This document shows, in pieces, positions 49,848 through 58,147 of a stretch of 64,000 nt of DNA (the stretch's first letter is position 1; each line of letters starts with the position of its first letter). The position numbers and the translations under genes were made by a program. The notes under the pieces are model-generated. The model ran no database searches. It saw only the letters and a list, made by a program, of their open reading frames with translations, and had not been told where the DNA came from. Source of the stretch: Thermoleophilia bacterium (GTDB taxonomy: Bacteria; Actinomycetota; Thermoleophilia; UBA2241); assembly GCA_041393415.1 (NCBI GenBank), contig JAWKKE010000005.1:1-64000 (forward strand), given 5' to 3'.

Positions 49848-51320
49848 ATGGCCACCGAGATGTGCGCCTCACGTCTCCTGGCGCCCTACTACGGTTCGTC
49901 AACGGTGGTGTGGGCCAACATCATCGGGCTTATCCTGGCGGCGTTGTCGTTGGGCTACTGGATCGGCGGCCGCGTCGCCGATCGTCATCCCTCACCGCGT
50001 CTGCTGGCGATCCTCGTACTCGCGGCCGCCGCATGGGTCGCCGCCATCCCGTTCATCGCGAAGCCCATCCTCGACCTGTCCGTGAACGGCATCGAGACAC
50101 TCTCAACCGGCACGGTCGTCGGCTCGTTCGCAGCGTCACTGGCGCTCTTCGCGCCGCCCGTCGTCGTGCTCGGCACGGTCACACCGTTCGCCATCCGACT
50201 GGCGGCGACGGGCGTGGACGATGCGGGGCGCGTCGCCGGGCGCATCTTCGCGCTCTCGACCCTCGGCAGCCTCATCGGCACATTCGGGCCCGCGCTGCTC
50301 ACGATCCCGCTCATCGGCACGCAACGCACAATGCTGGTGGCCGCGGCGATCCTCGCGCTGGCCGCGGCCCCACTCCTCGGAAGCAAGGCGGCGGCCGGCT
50401 TCGCCGCCGCCGCCGCAATCGCCGCTCTCATCCTCGTTCCGCCGGGTGTCGTGAAGGCCGAGCCCGGCCTCATTCACGAGGAGGAATCGCGCTACCAGTT
50501 CATCCAAGTCGTGGAGCGCGGCCCCGAACGCTGGCTCTACCTCAATGAGGGGCTCGCTGTGCACTCCGTGTGGCGCGCCGACAGCGTGTTCACCGGCGGT
50601 GAGTGGGACGCGTTCCTCACCGCCCCCGCCCTCCTCGGCCGCACGCCGCACAACATCGCCATCCTCGGTAACGCCGGCGGCACCACGGGCCGCGCGCTCG
50701 GCGTCTACTACCCGGAGACACACGTCGACGGCGTCGAGATCGACCCGTCCGTGAGCGCCGTGGGGCAGGAGTACTTCGGTCTCGGCGACAACCCGAACGT
50801 CACCGTGCACGATGCTGACGCACGGCCCTTCCTGCGCGCCAGCGACGAGCGCTACGACCTCATCTTCATCGACGCCTACCGGCAACCGTACGTGCCCTTC
50901 TACCTGGCGACACGCGAGTTCTTCGCTCTCTGTCGCGAGCACCTCGCCGCCGACGGGATCGTCGTCCTCAACGTCTCCTCGGTGCCCGGCGACGATCGCC
51001 TCGCGCGCGCGGTCTCCGGCACTCTGGCGAGCGAGTTTCCCGAAGTGCAGACCTGGCAGGCGCTGCGCTTCAACCAGTTCGTCTTCGGCTTCGCGCAAGC
51101 TCAGGACGACGGCGAGATAGACGCTCGTCTGCTCGCCGCTCCTGCCGACCTCTTGCCGCTCACGCGGCTCCTCGCCACCCAACGTACACTCGCCACCCCC
51201 GCGGCCGATCCCTGGACCGACGACCGTGCTCCCGTGGAGTGGATCACCGATCGCATGATCGCCGCGTACGCGATCCGCGGCAGCGACGAAAGCGAAGTGC
51301 CGCTCCCCACCTCGCCCTGA
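49848..51320 (+). CDS. Fused membrane / spermidine-synthase-like protein
   Basis: About 490 residues. The N-terminal half has several TM helices (MATEMCASRLLAPYYG, NIIGLILAALSLGYWIGGR, and more). The C-terminal half is a Rossmann domain like spermidine synthases, with AILGNAGGTTGRAL, DGVEIDPSV, VHDADARPFL and YDLIFIDAYRQPYVPFYL. Such fusions probably transfer aminopropyl-type groups, or are non-catalytic; substrate unknown. ATG 49848 is the only standard start, but the natural N-terminus likely includes RFLLPLVFLAGIGS just before it. The frame runs without a start into tRNA-Ala, so initiation is unclear. Confidence 0.78.
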   Translation: MATEMCASRLLAPYYGSSTVVWANIIGLILAALSLGYWIGGRVADRHPSPRLLAILVLAAAAWVAAIPFIAKPILDLSVNGIETLSTGTVVGSFAASLALFAPPVVVLGTVTPFAIRLAATGVDDAGRVAGRIFALSTLGSLIGTFGPALLTIPLIGTQRTMLVAAAILALAAAPLLGSKAAAGFAAAAAIAALILVPPGVVKAEPGLIHEEESRYQFIQVVERGPERWLYLNEGLAVHSVWRADSVFTGGEWDAFLTAPALLGRTPHNIAILGNAGGTTGRALGVYYPETHVDGVEIDPSVSAVGQEYFGLGDNPNVTVHDADARPFLRASDERYDLIFIDAYRQPYVPFYLATREFFALCREHLAADGIVVLNVSSVPGDDRLARAVSGTLASEFPEVQTWQALRFNQFVFGFAQAQDDGEIDARLLAAPADLLPLTRLLATQRTLATPAADPWTDDRAPVEWITDRMIAAYAIRGSDESEVPLPTSP

Positions 51321-51397
51321 CGCCGCCCCACACCCACCCGACCAGCCCGGTGCCGGCCTGAGCCCACCGCCGCGCCTGCGGCGCCGTCCTCGGCCGG

Positions 51398-51423
51398 GTT
51401 TAGTGGCGCGCGCCTGCGGAAAG
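51398..51423 (+). promoter_or_regulatory. Possible alternative-sigma (SigB/SigF-like) promoter
   Basis: GTTT (51398-51401), a 16-base spacer and GGAAAG (51418-51423) resemble the actinobacterial SigB/SigF pattern GTTT-N14-16-GGGAAA/GGGTAA. The leader to the STAS gene would be about 60 nt. The match is partial and by eye. Confidence 0.3.
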
Positions 51424-51491
51424 GATCGTGAACGGAAGCACACCCGGTCCGGGGGCACATCGACCGGGCGCAAGGGCCAGGGGAGGCGAGC

Positions 51492-51851
51492 ATGGAGGAT
51501 CGGCCGCAGTTTCACGTCACGTACGAGAGACTGCCCGGCGACGTGGGTGTCGTCTCCCTGGAGGGCGAGATCGACATCTACTCCTCGCCGCAGTTCAAAG
51601 AGGTCCTGCTGCGAGGCATCGAGGAAGGCGCATCGCGCATCGTCATCGATCTCACCGACGTCACATTCATCGACTCTACCGCCCTTGGCGTGCTCGTCAG
51701 CGGCGCAAAGCGTGTGCGACCTCACAACGGGAGCCTCGACATCATCTGTGTCGACGACAACATCATCCGCATCCTCGAGATTACCGGCCTCGATCGCATC
51801 TTCGGCGTCTTCACCTCGCGCGGCGAAGCGCTCGAGGCGGTGGCGTCATGA
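51492..51851 (+). CDS. STAS-domain anti-sigma factor antagonist
   Basis: A 119-residue single STAS domain of the SpoIIAA/RsbV type. The phosphorylation site is S62 in VTFIDSTALGVL. Unphosphorylated, such proteins bind an anti-sigma kinase and release the sigma factor; no RsbW-type kinase is in the window. ATG 51492 has GGGGAGG upstream. It is followed after 67 bp by the small zinc protein and faces a second STAS gene on the other strand. Confidence 0.9.
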   Translation: MEDRPQFHVTYERLPGDVGVVSLEGEIDIYSSPQFKEVLLRGIEEGASRIVIDLTDVTFIDSTALGVLVSGAKRVRPHNGSLDIICVDDNIIRILEITGLDRIFGVFTSRGEALEAVAS

Positions 51852-51918
51852 TGTAGCGCGGCATTCTCCGCGCACGAGCGGCAAGGGCGGGTCATCCGCC
51901 AAGGGGGGAAGTGAGCAC

Positions 51919-52302
51919 ATGGAGAATCGCACCACCACAGTCCTGCGTGGTCACAGACTGCGGAGCGCCTCCGAGGGCACTACCAAGACGCGCACGTATG
52001 GCGTCGGCCGCACCTGCATCGTCGAGGGGTGCGGCACGCGTCTGTCCGCCTACAACCCATCGCGCACTTGTGCACTGCACGAGGGCATGTGGCGCGAGGA
52101 CAATCGCCGCGGTTCACGACGCAGCGCCCCTCGCGAGGAGGTCACCCGGCGCTGTTCGTTCGAAGGCTGCGGCCGAGAGTTCACCTCCGCCAACCCTGCC
52201 AAGCGCTACTGCTGCGACGCGTGTCGCATGAAGGCTTTTCAGGCGCGTGTGATGGCGGCGCGACGTGTAAGCGACCTCTCGGACGCTCAGCGCGCAAGCT
52301 AG
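51919..52302 (+). CDS. Small protein with two related zinc-binding segments
   Basis: A 127-residue basic protein, not assigned to a named family. Segment one has C33-x4-C38, then ..SAYNPSRT, then C51-x2-H54. Segment two has C79-x4-C84, then ..TSANPAKR, then C98/C99-x2/3-C102. The shared pattern C-x3-GCG...NP..R...C shows an internal duplication. A nucleic-acid or protein-binding role is plausible. ATG 51919 is preceded by AAGGGGGGAA about 10 bases upstream. It may be cotranscribed with the STAS gene. Confidence 0.7.
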   Translation: MENRTTTVLRGHRLRSASEGTTKTRTYGVGRTCIVEGCGTRLSAYNPSRTCALHEGMWREDNRRGSRRSAPREEVTRRCSFEGCGREFTSANPAKRYCCDACRMKAFQARVMAARRVSDLSDAQRAS

Positions 52303-52335
52303 AACACTGGGCAATACGTCTCGCCAGCGCCTACG

Positions 52336-52794
52336 CTACGCGGAGATGGCATTGAACGCCGGCGGAATCAGCGGCGTCCTACCGTAGACGAGCGCCATGA
52401 CCGCCTCGTCGAGCGTCTCGTAGACAGGCACCAGGTTCGGCAAACCAACGATCGCCAGCGTGCGCCGCACCTGACCCTGAGGACGGACGAGGACGAGTTC
52501 CGTGCGTGACGGACGTTGATCCCCCGCAACCGCGACGACGAAGCCCACGAACGCTGAATCGACGAACGTGGTGGCGGACAGATCGAAGACGAGGTCGTTC
52601 TGGTGGTAGAGCGGCCCCAGTTGGCGCTTGAGGAAGCGGTCGATCTCGGGAACATTGCGCGAGTCGTACTCGCCCTCGAGCGAGAGGATGGGCGGCGCCG
52701 TTCGCGGCGTGCGCGGCCACGTCAGACGCAGAGTGGCACCCCCAACGTCGACTTCCTCGACGTGCCACGGGCGCTGCGCCGCTCTGTGTGCCAC
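52336..52794 (-). CDS. STAS-domain protein (divergent anti-sigma antagonist)
   Basis: A 152-residue protein with a STAS fold: ILSLEGEYDSRNVPEIDRFL and the phosphosite-like S80 in TTFVDSAFVGFVV. An N-terminal extension of 35 residues precedes it. It probably acts in a partner-switching cascade like the plus-strand STAS protein, but the two are not close copies. GTG 52794 has GGGGAGG six bases upstream, and a good promoter lies at 52829-52857. It converges on the zinc protein gene (33 bp between stops). Confidence 0.83.
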   Translation of the reverse strand: MAHRAAQRPWHVEEVDVGGATLRLTWPRTPRTAPPILSLEGEYDSRNVPEIDRFLKRQLGPLYHQNDLVFDLSATTFVDSAFVGFVVAVAGDQRPSRTELVLVRPQGQVRRTLAIVGLPNLVPVYETLDEAVMALVYGRTPLIPPAFNAISA

Positions 52795-52828
52795 TGACTG
52801 CCTCCCCGACCGTTGACGACCGCCTATG

Positions 52829-52857
52829 ACGCTAAGTCACGAACCGACGCCTGTAAA
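52829..52857 (-). promoter_or_regulatory. Putative promoter of the minus-strand STAS gene
   Basis: TTTACA (52857-52852), 17 bases, TAGCGT (52834-52829) on the minus strand. Transcription would start near 52822, leaving a 28-nt leader with GGGGAGG before the GTG. Confidence 0.4.
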
Positions 52858-52886
52858 GCCGATTTGGGGCGTTCACCAATGAGGTT

Positions 52887-52980
52887 TCAGGCAAGCCTGA
52901 GGGATGCCTGAGAAGCCTCAAGACTCAAGCGAGCAGGGCTCAGGCGAGAGTCGAGAGTCGAGGCTGAGAGAGCCTCAGGA
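52887..52980. repeat. Cluster of GCCTGAG/CTCAGGC words at the end of secF
   Basis: Within 94 bp the words GCCTGA(G), GCCTCA and GCTCAGGC recur at 52895, 52906, 52915, 52938 and 52972, and TCAGGCAAGCCTGA (52887-52900) is a perfect two-base-loop hairpin. The words can pair in several ways on the minus-strand transcript leaving secF. It may work as a terminator or mRNA stabiliser; no T-run is present. Confidence 0.5.
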
Positions 52981-53943
52981 GTCTTCGTTCTGCGCGGCGA
53001 GCTTGATGCGACGCTGCTGCGGCTCACGTTCCTTGAGCAGCGTCGTGATGGGGCTGGCGATGAAGATGGACGAGTACGCCCCGGAAAGGATGCCGATGAG
53101 GAGAGCGAAGGCGAAGTCCTTGAGCGTGTCGCCGCCGAAGAAGAGGAGGCACAGCACCGGCAGCAGCGTGGTGAGCGTGGTATTCATCGACCGCGTGAGC
53201 GTCTGCGCAAGCGAGACGTTGACGATCTCGCCGTACGGACGGCGACTAAGGCGTGGCTCGTTCTCGCGGATCCGGTCGTAGATGATGACCGTGTCGTAGA
53301 GAGAGTAGCCGAGAATGGTGAGCACGGCGGCAATGGTCGCCGTCGTGACCTCGCGTCCTGTGAGCGAGTAGACGCCGACAACGATGAGCAAGTCGTGGAT
53401 CTCGGCGGCAATGGCGCCGACCGCGAACTGCCATTTGAAACGGATGGCGACGTACACGACGATGAGGACGAGAGCGATTGCCATGGCCTCCAGCGACGAG
53501 GTGATGACCTGGCGCCCGAACGAAGCGCCCACGAGCTCGAGCTGAAACACCTCCGTGCCGTCTTTGTCGGCGATGCCGAAGGCTTCGTCGAGAGCCTGAC
53601 GCAGTGCGCTCTGCTGGTCGGGTGTCAGCGTCTCGGTCTGGATCTGGTAGCCGGCGAGCCCTGAGCCGGCAACGTTCTCCGTCCCCTGAATCTGCGCCGT
53701 CCCATAGCCCGCATCGCTGACGACCTGGCGAACGTCGGCCATCTCCGGCTCATTCACGAAAGCAACGGCGATGCGCGTGCCCTCCTTGAACTCGAGCCCG
53801 TAGTTGAGACCGTGGAGCGGATTGCCGCCACCGCGAATGAAGAGACTGGCCAGACCGATGAGGATGATGGCGCCGGAGATGGCGAACCACCAGCGCTTAT
53901 GCCCGGTGAAGTCGAAGGAGTACACCCTGCGCATGAAGCTCAT
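52975..53943 (-). CDS. secF: Protein translocase subunit SecF
   Basis: A 322-residue SecF with six TM helices. The first periplasmic region carries GLNYGLEFKEGTRI (usual form GiDFtGGt), and later helices have IHDLLIVVGVYSL and LGYSLYDTVIIYDRIREN. With SecD it uses the proton gradient to complete protein export. ATG 53943 was chosen with GGAGGT six bases upstream; that site overlaps the secD stop region (4 bases between stop and start). Confidence 0.94.
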   Translation of the reverse strand: MSFMRRVYSFDFTGHKRWWFAISGAIILIGLASLFIRGGGNPLHGLNYGLEFKEGTRIAVAFVNEPEMADVRQVVSDAGYGTAQIQGTENVAGSGLAGYQIQTETLTPDQQSALRQALDEAFGIADKDGTEVFQLELVGASFGRQVITSSLEAMAIALVLIVVYVAIRFKWQFAVGAIAAEIHDLLIVVGVYSLTGREVTTATIAAVLTILGYSLYDTVIIYDRIRENEPRLSRRPYGEIVNVSLAQTLTRSMNTTLTTLLPVLCLLFFGGDTLKDFAFALLIGILSGAYSSIFIASPITTLLKEREPQQRRIKLAAQNEDS

Positions 53944-53947
53944 GGCG

Positions 53948-55618
53948 CTACCTCCGCTTCTTTCTGCGCGATGTAGACGCGCGCGAGCGTCCGGACGCAC
54001 TGGACGGTTTGGGTTTGGCGCTTGCCGCCGGTTGAGTGTCGTCGGCGCCGGCCACCTCTGCGTCGGCGGTACCCGCGTCGGCCCCGCTCACTGCGACGGC
54101 CGTCGCACCGGCAGCGCGACGCGTCGCACCCGTGCCGGCTGCTGAGCGAGTCGTGTTCTCGAGCGGCACGACCTGCGTGTTCCTTACACCCATGAGCGAC
54201 GGCCTATTGAAGAAGGAGAACCCGGCCAGGAGGCCGAGCATGGCCCGCGTAAACAGGACCGCGGTCAGCATGCTGACAAGAACACCGAGGATGAGCGTGA
54301 GGGCGAAGCCCTTCGGCGACGCCGTGCCGAAGACGAAGAGCACGGCGGCAGTGAGGATCGTGAGAATGTTCGCGTCGAGAATGGTCTTGAAGCCGCGGGC
54401 GTAGCCCGAGTTGACCGCAGAGCGAACCGTCTTGCCGGAGCGTACCTCTTCCTTGATGCGCTCGAAGATGACGACGTTGGCGTCGGCGGCCACACCAATC
54501 GTAAGGATCATGCCGGCGATGCCGGGCAGGGTGAGCGTGACGGGGATGGCGTTGAAGAGCCCCCAGAGCAGGACGCCGTAGACGATGAGCGCGAGGTCGG
54601 CGACCAGGCCGAGGAAGCGGTAGTACAGCAGCATGTAGAGGAGGACGAGCCCGAGACCCGCGAGACCAGCCATGAGCGCCTGATTGAGCGAGTCGCGACC
54701 CAGTGTCGCGGAGACCTGCTGCTGATACGCCGGTTCGAGCTTCACGGGGAGGGCGCCGATGTTGAGCACCAGAGCGAGATCTTGCGACTCCGCGACCGTC
54801 ATGCTGCCGCCGCTGATCTCGGCGCCACCGCTGATGCCGTTGCGCAGTTCCGAATTCGTGTAGTCGATCATCGGGTCTGACTGCATCTCGTTGTCGAGAA
54901 CGATGGCGAAGGTCTGCGCCTCGTTCTTGAGCAGACCCGTGCGATACAACTCACGCGTGACCTGCTGGAATGTGTCGCTGCCCTCATCGGTGAACTCAAT
55001 GGTGACGTTTGGCTTGCCGTCCTGGCCGAAGCCGGCTTGCGCGCTCTTCACCGCTTCGCCGGTCATGACCGGCGGCCGGGTGTACACGAACCAGTACTGC
55101 GGCACCTCGGCAGTGGGATCCTCTTTCGTGTACACGAGCGCGTACTTGTCTGTGTTGAGGTCTTCGGAGAGCTTGTCGATCTCGGCCTGCGACACGCCCT
55201 GGCTCCGCAATTCCTTGAGCGCCGCCTCTTTGCTCTCCATATAGGAGACCGGCCGCGATTCTGCGTCGTCTTTGTAGAACTCCAACTGCGCCGTGGAGCC
55301 GATAGTAGACAAGGCGCGCTCCACGTCTTGCACGCCCGGCAAGGCAACCGAGATCTGGTCCGCACCCTGGCGTTGAATGACCGACTCGGTGACACCGAAG
55401 CCGTTGACGCGGCGCTCGAGAATCGAGATCGTGAGATCGAGTTGGTCCGAGGTAGGCGTGCCGCCATCGGAGGTCTTGGCAGTGAAGACGACCTCGAGAC
55501 CGCCCTGAAGATCGAGGCCGAGGCGTGTCTTCACGCTCGGCGGGACGATGTAATAGACGGCCACGGCCACGAGCGCGGCCATGAACAGCATGATGAGTAA
55601 GTTTCTGTGTCGCTTCAC
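53948..55618 (-). CDS. secD: Protein translocase subunit SecD
   Basis: A 556-residue SecD: N-terminal LGLDLQGGLEVVF (the D..GG motif), the long P1 outside domain, then the RND-like membrane part with LPGIAGMILTIGVAADANVVIFERIKEE. A C-terminal tail of about 90 residues rich in Ala, Thr, Ser and Lys is extra and probably cytosolic. GTG 55618 is the start, about 34 bases after the predicted transcription start; the only ribosome-like sequence is a distant AAGGG. Confidence 0.95.
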   Translation of the reverse strand: MKRHRNLLIMLFMAALVAVAVYYIVPPSVKTRLGLDLQGGLEVVFTAKTSDGGTPTSDQLDLTISILERRVNGFGVTESVIQRQGADQISVALPGVQDVERALSTIGSTAQLEFYKDDAESRPVSYMESKEAALKELRSQGVSQAEIDKLSEDLNTDKYALVYTKEDPTAEVPQYWFVYTRPPVMTGEAVKSAQAGFGQDGKPNVTIEFTDEGSDTFQQVTRELYRTGLLKNEAQTFAIVLDNEMQSDPMIDYTNSELRNGISGGAEISGGSMTVAESQDLALVLNIGALPVKLEPAYQQQVSATLGRDSLNQALMAGLAGLGLVLLYMLLYYRFLGLVADLALIVYGVLLWGLFNAIPVTLTLPGIAGMILTIGVAADANVVIFERIKEEVRSGKTVRSAVNSGYARGFKTILDANILTILTAAVLFVFGTASPKGFALTLILGVLVSMLTAVLFTRAMLGLLAGFSFFNRPSLMGVRNTQVVPLENTTRSAAGTGATRRAAGATAVAVSGADAGTADAEVAGADDTQPAASAKPKPSSASGRSRASTSRRKKRR

Positions 55619-55658
55619 GTGTCGTCGGAGCCCTTGGGGGCCTGCAAGTCAGTGGCAG

Positions 55659-55687
55659 AGCCTACTTGAGCCGGACGCGCAGCACAA
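55659..55687 (-). promoter_or_regulatory. Putative secDF promoter
   Basis: TTGTGC (55687-55682), exactly 17 bases, then TAGGCT (55664-55659) on the minus strand, in the 117-bp gap between ftsZ and secD. This would let secDF be transcribed apart from ftsZ. Confidence 0.4.
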
Positions 55688-55735
55688 ACCGCCGCCCTGG
55701 TGACAAACGCGCATTCGTGATGCCGAGGCGTTCGC

Positions 55736-56857
55736 TCAGCGATCGCGATCTCGATCGCGCAAGAAGCTCGGGATGTCGAGCACGTCGTCGGAGACGTCGA
55801 ACGCCGGCCGCCGCTCCTCAGAAAGGAACGGCTTAGGCGCCGCGGCCTCACGTTCCGGCCGGTCGACGTTGTCCGGCTTCTTCACTCGCGCCGGGGCGTC
55901 GGCGCCCACCGGCCGATCGAAACCCGTGGCGACGACTGTGACCCTGATCTCGTCGCCGAGAGATGGATCAATGACCGCACCAAAGATGATGTTGCACTCC
56001 TTGTCGGCGGCGCTGGCGATGATCTCGGCCGCCTCGTTAATCTCGAAGAGGCCCAAGTCGGTGCCACCGGTGATGTTGAGCAAGATGCCGCGAGCGCCCT
56101 CCACACTGGCCTCGAGGAGCGGCGAGCTGATCGCCGCCCGCGCCGCCTCGATGGCACGGTTCTCCCCGGCGGCGGTACCGATGCCCATCAACGCCGAGCC
56201 GGCGTCCTTCATGATCGTGCGCACGTCGGCAAAGTCGAGGTTGATGAGTCCGGGCACCGTAATGAGATCGGTGATGCCTTGCACGCCCTGGCGAAGGACG
56301 TCGTCGGCGACCTTGAACGCGTCGATGACCGACGTACGCCGCTCAACCACCTCGAGCAGACGGTCGTTGGGGATGACGATGAGCGTGTCGACCTTGTCGG
56401 CGAGGGCGACGATGCCGTCGGCGGCCTGCTGCGAGCGCCGCTTGCCCTCGAACGTGAACGGCCTGGTGACCACGCCCACCGTGAGGGCGCCGAGTTCCTT
56501 GGCGATTTCGGCGATCACGGGGGCGGCGCCGGTACCGGTACCGCCGCCCTTACCCGCAGTGACGAACACCATGTCGGCGCCCTTGAGGGCGTCGCGCAAC
56601 TCGTCCTTGCTCTCCATGGCCGCTTGGTAGCCGATGTTCGGGTTGGCCCCAGCGCCGAGGCCGCGAGTTATCTTGCTGCCGATGTGAATCTTCACATCGG
56701 CGTCGCACATCTGCAGCGCTTGCGCATCGGTGTTGACGGCGAGAAGCTCGACCCCACGCAAGCCCGCGTCGACCATTCGATTGACGGCGTTGGTACCGCC
56801 GCCCCCCACACCGACGACCTTGATCACGGCGAGGTAGTTCGCTGACGCGTCGATCAT
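55736..56857 (-). CDS. ftsZ: Cell division GTPase FtsZ
   Basis: A 373-residue tubulin homologue: GVGGGGTNAVNRM at the N-terminus, the tubulin signature GGGTGTGAAPVIAEIAKE, and the C-terminal conserved peptide DIPSFLRDRDRDR that binds membrane tethers. The linker is short. ATG 56857 follows GGAGGGG. FtsA is absent from this cluster, so another tether (SepF-like, elsewhere) is expected. It has its own promoter at 57028-57056 and a long leader. Confidence 0.97.
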   Translation of the reverse strand: MIDASANYLAVIKVVGVGGGGTNAVNRMVDAGLRGVELLAVNTDAQALQMCDADVKIHIGSKITRGLGAGANPNIGYQAAMESKDELRDALKGADMVFVTAGKGGGTGTGAAPVIAEIAKELGALTVGVVTRPFTFEGKRRSQQAADGIVALADKVDTLIVIPNDRLLEVVERRTSVIDAFKVADDVLRQGVQGITDLITVPGLINLDFADVRTIMKDAGSALMGIGTAAGENRAIEAARAAISSPLLEASVEGARGILLNITGGTDLGLFEINEAAEIIASAADKECNIIFGAVIDPSLGDEIRVTVVATGFDRPVGADAPARVKKPDNVDRPEREAAAPKPFLSEERRPAFDVSDDVLDIPSFLRDRDRDR

Positions 56858-56923
56858 CTTGGGGACCCCTCCTATCGCGGTCGAGACTCGCCGTGAGCAC
56901 ACCGGGCAACCCTCAACGTGTGG

Positions 56924-56940
56924 TCGAGGTTTCGCCTCGA
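56924..56940. promoter_or_regulatory. Hairpin in the ftsZ leader
   Basis: TCGAGG and CCTCGA form a perfect 6-bp stem with a 5-base loop, about 70 bases before the ftsZ start on the minus-strand transcript. Its effect is unknown. Confidence 0.3.
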
Positions 56941-57027
56941 CGTCTCCTTACCGCAAAAACCGCTGGATTGCAGCAATGCTTCGAACCAAGCCGGAGTGAC
57001 TCGGAAGCGATATCCGGCGTAGGAATT

Positions 57028-57056
57028 ACCATACTGACGCCTTAGGAAGGTGTCAA
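57028..57056 (-). promoter_or_regulatory. Strong putative ftsZ promoter
   Basis: TTGACA (57056-57051), exactly 17 bases, then TATGGT (57033-57028) on the minus strand. This is the best consensus promoter seen in the window. The predicted start near 57021 gives an ftsZ leader of about 163 nt. The surrounding 56940-57118 region is AT-richer than the genome and has no gene. Confidence 0.65.
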
Positions 57057-57118
57057 ATGTCGGCTTCAATTGGACCTCAATAGACAAGCCTCAAGTACAC
57101 CTTGATAGCTCGATTGCG

Positions 57119-58120
57119 TCACGGCAGCACCGGTCGAGCCAAGACGCGATCGGGCATCGAGACATCCATGAAGACGCACGAAGTCCCTGCGTCAGAATAC
57201 CGCTTCAGGACCGCCTTGAGCGCCAGCAGCTTGGCGCGAGCACGTTCGCCGCTCCCCCAAACCACCTCCAGGCCGTCGCTGAACAGCAGACGCACCTGTC
57301 CGTCTTCCACGACGAGCACGTCGAGACGGTCGCGAAGCGCGGAGGAAAGACCGACGGCGACACCGGTCATGAGCCGACCGGACGCGTCTTCGAGAGCGCC
57401 TCCGGGGGTGAGATCGGCTGCGACGGCGAAACGCGGCAGCTTGAGCGACGCGTCGACCGGACCCGCCTGGAGGGCGGCAACGAGGTCGGGGTCGGTCTCC
57501 TGCTGTCCATCGTCTGCGACGCCGGCGGAGCCTGCATCGGCCGACTTCTCTTCCGAGGAAGCGACGCTCGGGCTGGGAGACGGTGACGAGTCATCGTCGC
57601 TGCCGGCGTCGGCGAGCGGCAACGCGTTCTCGCCTGCGGCGGTCTCTGACTCGCTGTCTCCGGACGGCTCCTGGGCAGATGCCGCCAGTGTGCCGTTCAC
57701 CTCGCCGGCTCCAGCGACCTTGGCGACCACATGGCCGGAGTCGGCGACGACGAACCAGCCGTTCGCGGCGAGTACGTAAGCGATGGGAACGTGCTCGTGC
57801 ACCTCCACGCGCAGCGTCGTCGGAAAGTCACGATCGACGCTGACCGATGCCACGTAGGGGACCGTCTCCAGCGTCTTGCCGACGTCCTCGTTGGTCACCG
57901 TGAAGAGGTTACGTTTGAGGTAGTCGCGGCGCAGCAGACGCTCCAAGCGGTCTTTCGGGACCAGCGAGCTGCCCCCGACGGCGATCTTCTCGATCGCAAA
58001 CGCGGAGGAGTTGCGACCCCACGCGTAGATCGCCGCAGGAAGAACGAGAATCGCGAGCGCAAGGAACACCGTCGACAAGAGACGGGCGTGACCGCGCCGC
58101 TGGCCGCGCTGAGAGGCCAT
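57119..58120 (-). CDS. ftsQ: Cell division protein FtsQ/DivIB
   Basis: A 333-residue bitopic protein: short basic N-terminus, TM helix (14-34), POTRA domain (about 42-110; IEKIAVGGSSLVPKDRL) and an outer beta domain that resumes at about 223 (LPRFAVAADL). Between 138 and 222 lies an unusual Ser/Asp/Glu/Ala-rich low-complexity insertion, including DDDSSPSPSPS. FtsQ links early and late divisome proteins. ATG 58120; the murC stop lies 27 bases upstream. Overall length is above the family norm because of the insertion. Confidence 0.88.
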   Translation of the reverse strand: MASQRGQRRGHARLLSTVFLALAILVLPAAIYAWGRNSSAFAIEKIAVGGSSLVPKDRLERLLRRDYLKRNLFTVTNEDVGKTLETVPYVASVSVDRDFPTTLRVEVHEHVPIAYVLAANGWFVVADSGHVVAKVAGAGEVNGTLAASAQEPSGDSESETAAGENALPLADAGSDDDSSPSPSPSVASSEEKSADAGSAGVADDGQQETDPDLVAALQAGPVDASLKLPRFAVAADLTPGGALEDASGRLMTGVAVGLSSALRDRLDVLVVEDGQVRLLFSDGLEVVWGSGERARAKLLALKAVLKRYSDAGTSCVFMDVSMPDRVLARPVLP

Positions 58121-58147
58121 TCAGAGGTACCTTCGTGACGCCAACAC

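Noticed and set aside
56872..57087. A 71-codon open frame between ftsQ and ftsZ
   Set aside because: It overlaps the ftsZ promoter and leader, has no ribosome site and no family resemblance.
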